Both the position numbers and the translations under genes were made by a program. A stretch of 64,000 bases of DNA, from contig CM051520.1 of the NCBI GenBank assembly GCA_028015205.1, positions 8,900,501 through 8,964,500 on the forward strand. Reading direction: 5' to 3'. Below, piece after piece: positions 22,361 through 35,800 of this stretch; the first letter of the stretch is position 1, and each line of letters starts with the position of its first letter. The notes under the pieces were generated by a model, which was not told where the DNA came from, searched no databases, and saw nothing but the letters and a program-made list of their open reading frames with translations. Origin of the DNA: Mytilisepta virgata (taxonomy: Eukaryota; Mollusca; Bivalvia; Mytilida; Mytilidae).

Positions 22361-23793
22361 ACTGTCTCCTCAAAGTAACTTGTTCAACAGAGTTAACACA
22401 TAACTGTTTCACAAAAGTCATGTGACTATTTTTACATATGATAAATGCAAATAAGGCAAACAATATTAACACGGTCTTTGATAAGTTCAGTTTTACATAA
22501 AACTTTTCTGTTAGCAGAACATTACAAAATGATTGAAAATGTTATGTATTTTACTTTGGAAAATGCAAAGTTTTGTTTAAAAAATGTATTTAAACTATTG
22601 GTGTGCTATTAGTGAAAAATGCATACTGAATAAAGTTACAGAATGGAATGTCAAAATATTATGAATATACACACATTTGTCTTTTCATTTAAAATCTTAT
22701 CAATCAGTCATATTAAAATGGTAATGATAACAGTAGATATGAAAATATTCAAAATTGTACACATTTTTTATTATCACAGATTATTTTAGTCTAAATTTTT
22801 GGTAAAAAAGATTAAAAGTCACATAGATAAAATTTAACAACAACATGGGACTAATATATAAATAAGTATAAAAAAATTACAATTATCATCTATAAATATA
22901 AAATTAATGTAAAATTGTCTCTGACTCTGGAATGTTTTAAATAAAAAAATTGCAGTATTCATTTTTAAAATTTTTTTCTTAAATATAAAAAGTGTAAATG
23001 TTGTTTTTACTTAATGTCACACATACACATCAGCAGAACAAACAAATCTTTTTGGAATTTTTGGCTAAACTTAATTATTCCCCTTACAAATATTTGAATT
23101 AATTTGTTTAATTTTCATATGTGCAAATTAATATTTTTTTTTTTATCATGATTCAGTTTTGAATATAAAATATGACATCAGCAAGAAAGAATGAAAGTTC
23201 TTCCATAAATGGCTGTTTTCAAGTTGACGACCAAGTCAAGACGAGTTCACTTGCACTCGTCTTCACTCGGTATTACATCCAATTAGAATCCTTAATACAT
23301 TCATTTATTGTGACTCTTGACCAATCAAACCTAACGTTACTATACCTTTTCGGTTGTTCATACTGAAAATACATAGATGTACGAGGCCTAAAACCCCTGT
23401 TTTTACGGAAGAAATAGGTACTTACACTCGTTCAAAAATGTAGAACTGGAAAATCTTCAACTCGTTTTTAATATTCAGCGTCCTTGATCTCGTTCCGCTG
23501 CACTCCACTCGGGAAAGACGTGATTTTAAAAACTCTTGAAAGATTGCCCATTCTTGATTTTGAACTCTTGTGAGAACCTAGTAGTCTTTTGATGTCTATT
23601 AGCTACAAAATATTTTATATCAGTCTTTTGTTAATACTTTTTCATTGATTCTGGGATAAAAATTTTGACATTTTACATGAAATATAACCTGTACAGTTAA
23701 AAATATCTTATTTTTGAACACAAGTCAATTAATTATATCACACTGGAGTTTAACACCAAATACACAGTACACAAAGGCCATTTCATACACCAA
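22361..23793. other. AT-rich DNA downstream of CDIPT, nothing firm
   Basis: Around 23220-23530 several ACTCG-rich phrases recur in both orientations ('gacgagttcacttgcactcg'), which may be a decayed repeat. No exon could be supported. Confidence 0.35.
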
Positions 23794-23799
23794 TTTATT
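23794..23799 (-). promoter_or_regulatory. Possible poly(A) signal AATAAA of CDIPT
   Basis: The plus strand reads TTTATT. The hexamer is 31 bases past the stop codon, which would give a very short 3' UTR. Other hexamers further on cannot be excluded. Confidence 0.3.
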
Positions 23800-23830
23800 C
23801 TGATGAAGAATGTTCTTGGCTTATTCATTC

Positions 23831-23890
23831 TTACTCCACTGAAGTTGACTCGTCTAACATATTTCTGATATGTGTCATAATATAAAATAC
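23831..23890 (-). CDS. CDIPT: CDIPT exon 7 (stop codon)
   Basis: 60 nt after TTTTTTCAG, encoding VFYIMTHIRNMLDESTSVE and TAA (complement of 23831-23833). An AATAAA hexamer (complement of 23794-23799) follows about 30 bases on and may be the poly(A) signal. Confidence 0.75.
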   Translation of the reverse strand, partial: VFYIMTHIRNMLDESTSVE

Positions 23891-26800
23891 CTGAAAAAAT
23901 AAAAGATATTTGTAAAAACAGTAAATATCACAATGTTACAAGATGTTAAGAATATCATTAAAATTGATAACATACCAAAACATCCAGGAGATTTTGAATA
24001 ATCATGTATTTAATTATGGTCTGCATACATAATTTCTTTGTTACTCATAGTCTAAACAATATTATACCGCAAGACGACAGTATGAAAACAGTGACTGCAT
24101 GTAAATGTTGTTAGTTAATAGAGAAAATGGAATTATATTTTTCAGAAGAATTTTTATATATTTATTTCTCTTACCTCTACCCTGAGTGCCAATAACCTGC
24201 CAGCTACAAGAATAGCTGTCCCTGTATACTGTAACCAAAGGTGAAGGCCAAGGTCAGATAAAAACTGAGTATCACAGGCATACAACCAAATTGGCAAGAC
24301 ATGGACTCCTGTCAATGCTATAAACCCTAATGGTGTTTTAAATCCTGAAATATAAACTATACATTTTAGCAAACTAGCTTCTAGATTAATAAATCCTGGA
24401 ATATAAACTTTTCATTTCAGCGAACTAACTTCTGGAATTATGAATCCTTTTATTAACTTACAAGCAATTAAACCTGACAGAAATGTAAAAAAAAGGACAA
24501 ATATACCTAAGGAGCAATATAAAAAATGTAATCCATTGGACAGACAAACCCGGGAAGACAAATGAACAACCACAAGCACAACAAATAAACATAGAAAACT
24601 AAAAAACAATGAACAACACGAACTCCTATAAAAACTAGAGGCTCCCAGGAGCCTGTATAGCTCACCTGGATACACCACTCTGCTGGCATAGGATGTAATG
24701 TGGACCTGTCAGATAGTTTTTAATGGGGGCTATCCAAGAACAATTGTAAATTAGTTTGGTTCCAATTGGTATAGTAGTTTCATAAGAGTCAACTGTTAAA
24801 TCATGTTCCCTGCTGGCAGTGTTCTTTCAGTTGGAGCATACGTGTTGGATACAATTTTTTAAAGGGGACCACCCAAGGATCATTGTAACCAAGTGTGGTT
24901 CCAATTGGTACAGTAGATTCAGAAGAGAACTTAATTGATCTTTGAATACATTTCCCCATGGGGTCCAATGTTAAACTATGTTCCCTGCTGGTGGCCGTCT
25001 TGGATCAGGTCTGAACATGTCAGATACAATTTTTAAATTGGACCATCCAGACTATTGTGACCAAGTGTGGTTCAAATTAGCCCAGCGGTTTCAGAGAAGA
25101 TATTTGAATACATTTCCCCATTGGGTCAAATGTTAAACTATGTTCCCTGATCAGGTGAGTGTCCAATGTTAAACTATGTTCCCCACTGGTGGCCATCTTG
25201 GACCAGGTATGGACATGTCCGATACCATTTTTAAATGGGACCAAAAGACAATTGTTCAGAGAACAATTGCAAGGTCTTTCCCGTGTCAAATTGCAATTAA
25301 GGCTATTAAGCATGACTGTTGACCTTCTATTTTGACTTGTATAGTCAAAATATAGGACTGTCATAATAACCTTGACCATTGACCTTCGATTTTGACCCCT
25401 ACAGCTCTAAAATAGGTCCCTGAACATAAATATATATGGTTGCTAGGTACTTTTACATCGGTTGCTAAGGGCTTTTTCGATGACCTTGACCTTCCATTTT
25501 AACCTCTATGGCTCTATAATTGGGTCCTGAGCATAAATATATATGATTGCTAGGTACTTTTCCATCGGTTACTAAGGACTTTTTCAATGACCTTCACCCT
25601 TGAACTTCCATTTTGACTTCTATGGCTCTATAATAGTGTCCTGAGCATAAATATATATGGCTGCTAGGTACTTTTCCATCAGTTACTAAGGACTTTTTCA
25701 ATGACCTTGACCAATGACCTTCCTTTTTATCTCTACAGCTCTAAAAAAGTTTCCTGAACATAAATATATATGGTTGCTAGGTACTTTTCTATCAGTTGCT
25801 AAGGACCTTTTCAATGATCTTGACCCTTGACCTTCTATTTTGACCTCTACAGATCTATAATAGTGTCCTGAGCATAAATATATATGGTTGCTAGGTACTT
25901 TTCCATCAGCTGCTAAGAACTTTTTCGATGACCTTAACCCTTGAACTTTCATTTTGATCTCTACGGCTCTATAATATGGTCCTGTGCATAAATATATATG
26001 GTTGCTAGGTACTTTTCCATCGGTTGCTAAGAGCTTTTTCAATGACCTTGATCCCTGACTTTTGACCTTGGTACTAAAATGTAGATCTTTTGAAACTGAT
26101 CTTTTTTTTTATTAACATTTTCTTTATATCTATAATGGTTTTCAAGATATAGTATAAATCAAACGTGTCAAGGGCAGTAACTCCTATATGGAGTCATCGT
26201 AGAACTTCAGTTCTAATGAGACAAATTTAGATCTTGACAAGATAAACATTTTTCCCAATACATTTCATCAGCTATCTCTTAAGGTTTCTGAGTTATTTCG
26301 ATAACAAGGTCTGCGGTCAAAGGTTAAGGTCAAAATTGAGATTTGACCTTGACCCCTTTCAATAGCTTATTTGGTCCTATGACCAATAGTGAAAGTCCCA
26401 TGCCTGTACATGTCATAGTTTTCAAGTAAAAAATTTTAGCGAAAACTGCTTTTCATTAAGGGGACATAACTCTTATTACAACATTTGAAATCCTTTCGGT
26501 TTTGTGTCATGAAGCATGCAGTCGATAAACCGAACACTTTTGCAATTTAAACTTAACTTCTATCTCTTATAGTTAATGAAATATAAGGCAAAATATATTA
26601 AAATGTTGAAAATTTGACAAAGAAAGGGCAATAACTCCAAGATGGGTATTCTGATTTATAACACAATTACAGGGTACGTTGATCTTGACATGCTGAACAT
26701 TTCTGCAATAAAACTTAACCTCTATCTCTAATACTTTTCAAAATATAAGACAAAATGTATAAAAAATTTGAATATTTCACAAAAAAGGGCAATAACTCCA

Positions 26801-29800
26801 AGATGGGTATTCCAATTAACTTCAAAATTGCAGGGTAGGTAGATCTTGCTATGTTGATCATTTTTACCCCACGTCAGATTTACGATATCTGTACTGGTTT
26901 TTGAGTTATTAACCAAAAACAGCAATTTACCCCTATGTTCTATATATAGTAACAGTGGCCATGTTGTGTGGTTCTTGGACTCATCGGATATAATTTTGAA
27001 ACTAGGTACCCTGGTGATGATTCAGACCAAGCTTGGTTCATATTGGCGCAGCAGTTTCAGAGGAGAAGATTTTTTAAAAAGTTTACGCCGGACGACGGAC
27101 GACGGACGGACGCCGACGGACGCCAAGTGATGGCAATAGCTCGCATGACCCTTCGGGTCAGGTGAGCTAACCAGGAGTGAACCCATGTGCTCCGGAAGGG
27201 TAAGCAGTTCCTGCTCTGTATACTGCACGATAAAACAGGATAATTTAAATATTATGAAAACAAGGATTATTAAATCATTACCTGTATACAAATTAGTTTC
27301 ACATTGTTGCGGCTCAATCCAGAGTAGTCACAATAACAAAATATTATTTAACAATAATGTTACAATAAAAATTGTATAATTTGTGAAAACTAAGGAGTAT
27401 CTACCTCATGCACAGCTCTGTCCTTAGATGGATTTGGCTTTACAGCCTTTGGTAATTTTGGCATTTTCGAATTTGCTTTTCAACTTTTTGGATTATTATT
27501 TTGGTTTTAAAGATTTTAGGCCTTGAGCACAACTGATGAGTCATAAATTGACAAATGTGCACATCTTGTGCCTCAAAATTTGTCTCAAAGAATTGTATTA
27601 TTGAAGTTTGTATTGACTTGAATTCTTTATTATTACTGTGTATCAATGTATGTGCTATAATATTTTTTTATTATATCCTTTATATTAATCTATCTCTATT
27701 TTAAATTGAGTTTGCAGGGTTTGTTTATTTGAAAATTGATTTTTATTGTGTAAAAAATAAAAAGGATAGGGAATATGCATTTATAGAAAACAGCCAATCA
27801 AGTAAAAAAAAGATTGATACTTATTAGATACCTTTCTCCATTACAAGTTTACATATAAATGGAAAACTTTCGTCAGGTATTCTCCAATTAGCTCCCCTTT
27901 TATGGGTACAAACAAATGTGAGCCATTCCACAACCATCACAGTGTAACCCCACTGTTAAAAACATGTTAAAATGAAGTGATTAATATTAAATGAACAGAG
28001 AATAATCTTTTTGCACAATGACAGGAATTAGCATTTCATTTTGCCAAATTTATTTTCCTTTAATTTTTCATTGATTTTTACTACATTGTATAAATACAGA
28101 AAACCATATCTATAATACTAAATTTACGAATTAGCCGAATAGGCGGCAAAACGCGTGGTTCAAAATAAACGATGTATGGTTCAGATTATAAAGGTTATTA
28201 TCGGATTTGACAATCTGCATTTATAAATTTAAACTGCAGTTTTGTTTATGTGCAAATGGAATCTGCATGGACTTTTCCTGTATGAATTCTCCCAACATAT
28301 CCCTTAGAAGGTTCTCGAATGCATCATTTTAACACATTCATTTAAATAAACAATTATGCACATATTTTAAATGTATTTTTGTTTGAAATTACGGAAGAAG
28401 AATAAAACAAATTAAAAACATTCTCCTTCGAGTGGGATGTTTCCGCTTCATGTATTCGGGATTGTTTTTTCTACAATAACGCAATTTCTCCTAACTATAA
28501 ACATTATGAACTTTGAAGATTATGAAGAAGTAAGGCAAAGTTCAGAGGATTCCTAACTCAGTTGTTTTTTGGATTGCTCGGATGTTTACTTTGCACAAAG
28601 TGATAAAACCAGCCATTTTTACATTATTTGTCATGTGTAGATAAAAATATTTTTAACAAATGGTCATCTTTATCATTAATGACGAAATTTATCTCGGACA
28701 TCTTTATAAACGTGGACAGCACACGCAGCCACACACTAAAAATGCTTTTATCGTCTATTGGATTTATTTGTGAAATAAGCCTCGCTTGCCCTGCCCATGA
28801 TGACAATGAACAATTGGAACAATTATTTTCCAAAAATATGATCTACTCAACTCACGGCATCTTTTGAAAAATTCATCCGTCACTAAGAAAATGTTTATTC
28901 ACATTCTTTTTCATATTTATTCTGAATGAAAAAGGTAATGCATTATGAAATGTGTATTTAATGAAAGCTTTTCATCAAGTTCCAGTTCAGAATTAATTGT
29001 AACATAAACATATTGACAATTTATGTGGTTGTATTTTCGTCATAGATTTTGACTATGATGGAACCTTAAGGTCCATTTTGGTAATTCTACGTGGCATACA
29101 GTCCACTTCATGTATCATCAGTAGATACATATTCGGTAGTAACGAACAACCATATAACAATTAGGTCACGTTGACCTACATTTCACGCTTCATTGACTTT
29201 GGTTAAAGTTTGCATTAACATCCATTTCTGGAATACTACAGCATATATAGTCATGAAACTATCAGTTGATACCACCTACTTGACAGGAAAGTTTATGGGA
29301 AGCCTGCCATAACATCCACATTGAGTTCCTGTTCCACGAATGCCATGGCCGCAAAAACTTTTTAAAGTCAATATGGCCACCACAAAAAAATGCTTATTTT
29401 CCCGCGCTCGCGCGGGTTCAATGTCTAGTATGATTTATATTTCTTACTCAACTGTATGAAAGGAGATCTGGCACATAAATTCACACAAATCTTTACATAT
29501 ACATGCATGTTATAAAGGTTTATGCGAAACACTACTTTTTTAGCTCACCTCACGAAAGTGAGGGGGGCTTATGTGATACCCCCGGCGTCGGCGTCGGCGT
29601 CCGCACCCACTTACAGAAGAATGGTTAAGATCCATACACACTTCTTGACAAATGCCACATCAATCATATTGGTATGGTAGGTGCACCTAATGATGCTAAG
29701 CACAATGCATGCTTCGGATGCTGGCTCTGACCTATATTTTCCGCATGAATGAACACTTACAGAAGAATGGTTAAGATCCATACACACTTACTGACAAGTG

Positions 29801-32800
29801 CTACATCAATCATATTGGTGTGGTAGGTGCACTTAGTGATGCTAAGCACAATGCATGCTTCGGATGCTGGCTCTGACCTATATTTTCCGCATGAATGACC
29901 ACTTACAGAAGAATGGTTAAAGTCCATTCCTGGTTACTGACACATGCCACATCAATCATATTGCCATGGTTGGTGCACCTACGGATGCTTAGCACAATGC
30001 ATGCTTCGGATGCTGGCTGTGACCTACTTTTTCCGGATGGATGACCACTTACAGAAGAATGGTTAAAGTCCATTCCTGGTTACTGACACATGCCACATCA
30101 ATCATATTGCCGTGGTTGGTGCACCTACAGATGCTAAGCACGATGCATGCTTCGGATGCTGGCTGTGACCTACTTTTTCCCAATGGATGACCACTTACAG
30201 AAGAATGGTTAAAAGTCCATTCCTGGTTACTGACACATGCCACATCAATCATATTGCCATGGTTGGTGCACCTACAGATGCTATGCACGATGCATGCTTG
30301 GATGCTGGCTGTGACCTACTTTTTCCGGATGGATGACCACTTACAGACCTAAGAATGGTTAAAGTCCATTCCTGCTTACTGACAAGTGCCACATCAACCA
30401 TATTGGTATGGTAAGTGCACCTAGTGATGCTTAGTACAATGCATGCTTTGGATGCTGGCTGTGTCCTATATTTTTTGCATGGATGACCACTTACAGAAGA
30501 ATGGTTAAAGTGCATTCCTGCTAACAGGCAAGTACCACATCAACCAAAGCATCCAGAGATGCTTTGTAAGATGCATGGTTCAGATGCTGGCTGTGACCTT
30601 CTTTTTCTGCATGGATGAGCACTTAAAATTTTGAAAAGTTCAAGTCAATTACGGCTTAGTGATAATAATGCGTTACGAGGTGAGCTTTGTAATCGATAGA
30701 TTACCTATGTTTTATTGATATTCTTAATCATACTGTCAGTTCCTAATCACAGAGATAGTCTTGATATTCTTAATAATATTATCAGTTCCTCATCACAGAG
30801 AAAGTCTTGATTATCTTAATCATATTGTCAGTTCCTCATCACACAGAAAGTCTTGATATTCTTAATAATATTGTCAGTTCCTCATCACAGAGAAAGTCTT
30901 GATATTCTTAATCTTATTATCAGTTCCTCATCACAGAGATAGTCTTGATATTCTTAATCATATTATCAGTTCCTCATCACAGAGAAAGTCTTGATATTCT
31001 TAATCATATTGTCAGTTCCTCATCACAGAGAAAATCTTGATATTCTAAATCATATTCTCAGTTCCTCATCACAGAGAAAAGCTTAATATTTTTAATCATA
31101 TTGTCAGTTTCTCATCACAGAGAAAGTCTTGATATTCTTAATCATATTATCAGAGAAAGTCTTGATATTCTTTATCATACTGTCAGTTCCTCATCACAGA
31201 GAAAGTCTTGATATTCTTAATCATATTGTCAGATCATCACCACAAAGTCTACCACTTGTCAGGTCCTCATCACAGAGAAAGTCTTGATATTCTTAATCAT
31301 ATTGTCAGATCCTCATCACAGAGAAAGTCTTGATATTCTTAATCATATTGTCAGTTCCTCACCACAGAGAAAGTCTTAATATTTTTAATCATATTGTCAG
31401 TTCCTCATCACAGAGAAAGTCTTGATATTCTTAATTATATTGTCAGAGAAAGTCTTGATATTCTTTATCATATTGTCAGTTCCTCATCACAGAGAAAGTC
31501 TTGATATTCTTAATCATATTGTCAGATCCTCACCACAAAGTCTACCACTTGTCAGTTCCTCATCACAGAGAAAGTCTTGATATTCTTAATAATGTTATGA
31601 GTTCCTCATCCACAGAGAAAGTCTTGATATTCTTAATCATATTGTCAGATCCTCATCACAGAGAAATTCTTGATATTCTTAATCATATTGTCAGATCCTC
31701 ATCACAGAGAAAGTCTTGATATTCTTAATCATATTGTCAGTTCCTCATCACAGAGAAAGTCTTGATATTCTTAATCATATTGTCAGATCCTCATCACAGA
31801 GAAAGTCTTGATATTCTTAATCATATTGTCAGATCCTCATCACAGAGAAAGTCTTGATATTCTTAATCATATTATCAGTTCCTCATCACAGAGAAAGTCT
31901 TGATATTCTTAATCATATTATCAGTTCCTCATCACAGAGATAGTCTTGATATTCTTAATCATATTTTCAGTTCCTCATCACAGAGAAAGTCTTGATATTC
32001 TTAATCATATTATGAGGTCCTTATCACATATAAAGTCTACCTCTTCAAAGAGACATTTTTAGAATTTTAAATTGTCACAAAAAAGTCAAAGAACTATCAA
32101 AAAAATTCTAAATGTACAACTTTAAAAGTTTTTTGTAATCAATCACTACTCCCATCTATTTTTTATAGAATGAGTGTGCCACAGTCAAGGGTAGATTTTC
32201 ACAGTCTTGCTGTCTAGAACAGGATCATTAAATTTCTGTACAACTGTCTAGACAAATGTCAAAATGTCTCAGGTTCATATTACTATTCTTAAAATACAGA
32301 TGTTAATTGTTAAGAAAATTTTTTCAATTTCAATATTCTACAAATTCTTCCCAATTTTTAGTTGCATATTTAATCTGTAAGTAGAGTTCTTATACAATGA
32401 TACATTTTGCCTTAGATAGTGCATGTTTTTTGTTATTGCATGTTGTGAACAGAGTATGTTTTTTGCAGTTGCTTGTCATGAACAGGGCATGTTTTTGAAA
32501 ATTGCCTGTCACAATTGTGTCATAACATGGTCAATTTTTGCAAGGGCAACTGGCACAAATACACCAATTTTATGGTCATGTAAGCCCCCGCCACCTCTTT
32601 TCAGGGTTGGAACACTGTTGATTTGTTTTTAAGTTTCTCATATGTACTTACCTTGTATAATATACACCATAGGAATCCACGACTAATATTATCTATCACA
32701 ACATCAAACTGTAAGTAAATATATATATAACATTATAAAGTTATCACAGTAAACTGCATTTATGAACCTTAAAGATATACAGTGCATATCCTCAGCAATG

Positions 32801-35800
32801 GTGAAACAAACAGACTGGATTCTAGATAAAATAAGCACATGAAGTCTTACTTGGAGTAATCTCTTAAACAATATCAGATCAATTTTTTATCCAAGTCAGA
32901 GTTTTAAGTTAAACAATATAATCACTTACCAAAGTCAAAGTAATTACTTAAAACATAGCACGAAGTGCTTTTGTCAAGCACTGATGCAAAATCCCACTGT
33001 AACAGGCATTAATATTTAGTTGATTTGTAAAAAGAAGTTTTAAAAGGAGGAATCAATTTTTTTTCGCGAATTAAAAAAATGGATATAAATGAATTATTTC
33101 AGACATACTTATTAGCAATTGATTTTGAATAACTACACACAGATGTCTTATAATTGTTCACTGGGTTCACAGACATATAAAAAAATATATGTCTCTGCTG
33201 GGTCCTTTATAAAAAAATTCTCTACCATTATGTATAACTTTGAGAAGATACTAAAAGTACTGAAACTAAAATTCACAAATTAAAGGATACCCAAAATTCA
33301 GATATAATTATAGAGTGGGAATCTCGATGTTTTCAAATACATAAAGACCAAGCCTAGGTGCTCACACCAATGAATGTGCGTCTTGTTATAAGGAGAAACA
33401 AAATATGTTTCGAGTTGAGATCTCAACCATTTCATAGTTATTTGAATGTTAAGAGGTTTGAGAGGGTGGATAAATACGACAGCTGACCGTCAATTTGGAC
33501 TTTTACAATACATACTCATGGTCATCTTAATTTTTTACATCAAAACACAACAATGTTTAGTACAATTGGAAAATCGTCCAAAAGATAGAATTTGTTCGTC
33601 CCGTCCTCATTTTTGACTCCACAATTTTGGCACAAGATCGACCTGGGGTAGGCATGTTAAGAATAGGAAAACATAATAATACGTCATACTTTCGGCATAG
33701 TTATTTTATTTTGCTTTCAAACAATTATCTTTCTTGTTCCTTCAAATAGCTGTTTTAATGTCAAAATCGAAAACGGCAGCAAACACTAATCACCCGCCAT
33801 ACTGTTGACAAATTCGTAACACGTGACCAAAAGTTTTGGAGCATCTTTTATAACTCCTCATCTGGAAATAATTCCAATGAGAAGGTGTTCCATAATTGGA
33901 ATTAAATACGTACAGAAGAAGAAGAAGCATCTCACAAATCATTTTTACTACACAAGTTCAACGTTTGTTGACATTCGTCTTGTTAGAATATGTATAATCA
34001 TAACCTTTAATATCTACTAAGAGGATTTGTTTTCTAAAAAAAAATCATTTCATTTGAATATTTCACATTTATTGCTCTGAGAAACGTGAATACAGAAGTC
34101 CATTCCGAACTTGTTTCGTATTTCTTTTCGAAAGATAACTTCCAGGTAGAAAACAAATCAATACAATATATTTTAAAATCGTTCTCAATACAACTATTTT
34201 AATACAGTAAATGGTTGAAATGGTTAAGAAGGACGAAATGAACACTCAATGAGGACTGAAAATAATTAATTTACAGAAAATATTAAAATTACCGACTGTC
34301 ACCAACCGGTAACAATATTACGGATTATCTTGGTTGTAAATTAAATTGAATTTCCCTCGCTTTCGCACTTCTGTATTTTTTCATATTCATACGCTAAAGT
34401 TTTCTTCACTCAAAACAGTTTTCTCCAACACCCATTTGTTATTCGATAGAGTTATCTTTCTATATATGTTATTTTTCAGTGAATAACTGCAGGCAACCCT
34501 ATGCATTGTACCTTGATTTAAAATTGTATTGAGTTCATAGGAACTATTTGCAGATTGGGGGTACTTTGGCTCAGCAGATCGTCGTGTTAACAATACTCCA
34601 GCACGGCTAGTTTTTATCAAAACTACCAGTGCTGGACTAAAAATATTAGGGAATTGTCTTGCCCAAAGTCAGAGTAACTAGTCACATAATTTCAGTTAAA
34701 TAACTTACCCAAGCTCCAAATACAGAACACTGATTTAATTTTCTTGCAAAATAACCATCAAAACCTGTAATTGATAGATGTAACATGTATATATATATTT
34801 TACACGAAGCTATTTTTGTTTTCTTTTAAATTCTTGAAGTTTAAAACAACTTTATGCTTAAAAAAAATCCAAAATTTTCCTGTTATGACAGATTTGGGAT
34901 TAATTGCATCTAGTAAAATGGGAGATAACTCTCAATAAACAAAAGAAATTCACAATATAGACATTACTCACTAAATCTTACTAAATGAGACATTTTGATC
35001 CATACCAAATTTCTTGTCATTTCATTTTTGTTTCAACGAAAAACACACAGTAATTAATGAAAAACAACAACAACCAATAAATAACAAACAAACAAAATAT
35101 CTTACCATCTAACAAGGCTGACAGACCATACAATGACAAGAACCAAATTGGATTGTCAAACTTCCACAAGCTAACAAACAGCAACAACAATCTTATATAC
35201 CCTAAAAATACATATAATTTAATGCTTTAAAAGCTTATCAACATGTTGAAACCTTAGAACTACAGCTAAGAAATGTATCTTATGATGCCCACAAAAACTA
35301 CCTGTAATGCCTTAATACCTTTACCAAAATGTACCAAACTTTGTCTTTGTAGGACTCTATGACAAAATCCACTTGAAGATAAGGGTTACATGGGAAGGGG
35401 GTTATAAACACATGTGAGCAAGAAATAAAAATTTAGTTGACAATTATGGATGGTTTATAGATATTTGGCCAGCAAGAAAAAATTGTATGAAAATAGCCCC
35501 ATATTCAAGGGCATGAATGAGTTTCGACAAACAGAATTACTGCTGTCAAAAAAACTTCTTAACCAGGGTTTAATAAAGGATAAGTTGATGTCATCACTTA
35601 CGAAATTTTATGGTCGTCATCACAATTTATTGACCATGTTTTAATATCTAAAATGATGTTGAACCTGTTCCCACTGTCGTAACATTTCATTTACCTCCAC
35701 TGATTTGTGACATCCACCAGTTTGATTTTGTTGAACTTCACAATGAGTGCTGTAAACGGAGCAGGAACTGCTTACCCTCCCGGAGAACCTGATTTCACTC

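Larger units (their letters stand above)
29541..32045 (-). mobile_element. Element with family hairpin end and two internal satellite arrays
   Basis: The left end TAGCTCACCT overlaps the hairpin CCTCACGAAAGTGAGG (29548-29563), followed by GGGGGCTTATGTGATA and a GGCGTC triplet run, like the 3' ends of the hairpin-ended family. The interior consists of a ~146-bp array (about 29606-30640) and a 46-bp array (about 30712-32040). The other end was not identified. Central satellite arrays inside non-autonomous elements are known in bivalves (pearl and HINE-type elements); membership here is inferred. Confidence 0.5.

Noticed and set aside
25698..26042. 114-codon minus-strand open frame
   Set aside because: It spans three units of the ~112-bp tandem array and translates to the repeated array peptide.
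28624..28867. Overlapping 69- and 79-codon frames on opposite strands
   Set aside because: They are inside the non-coding Helitron, share no domain and have no splice support.
30712..32040. CRISPR-like regular array
   Set aside because: The units are contiguous with no unique spacers, and the locus is in an animal intron. It is a simple tandem array.
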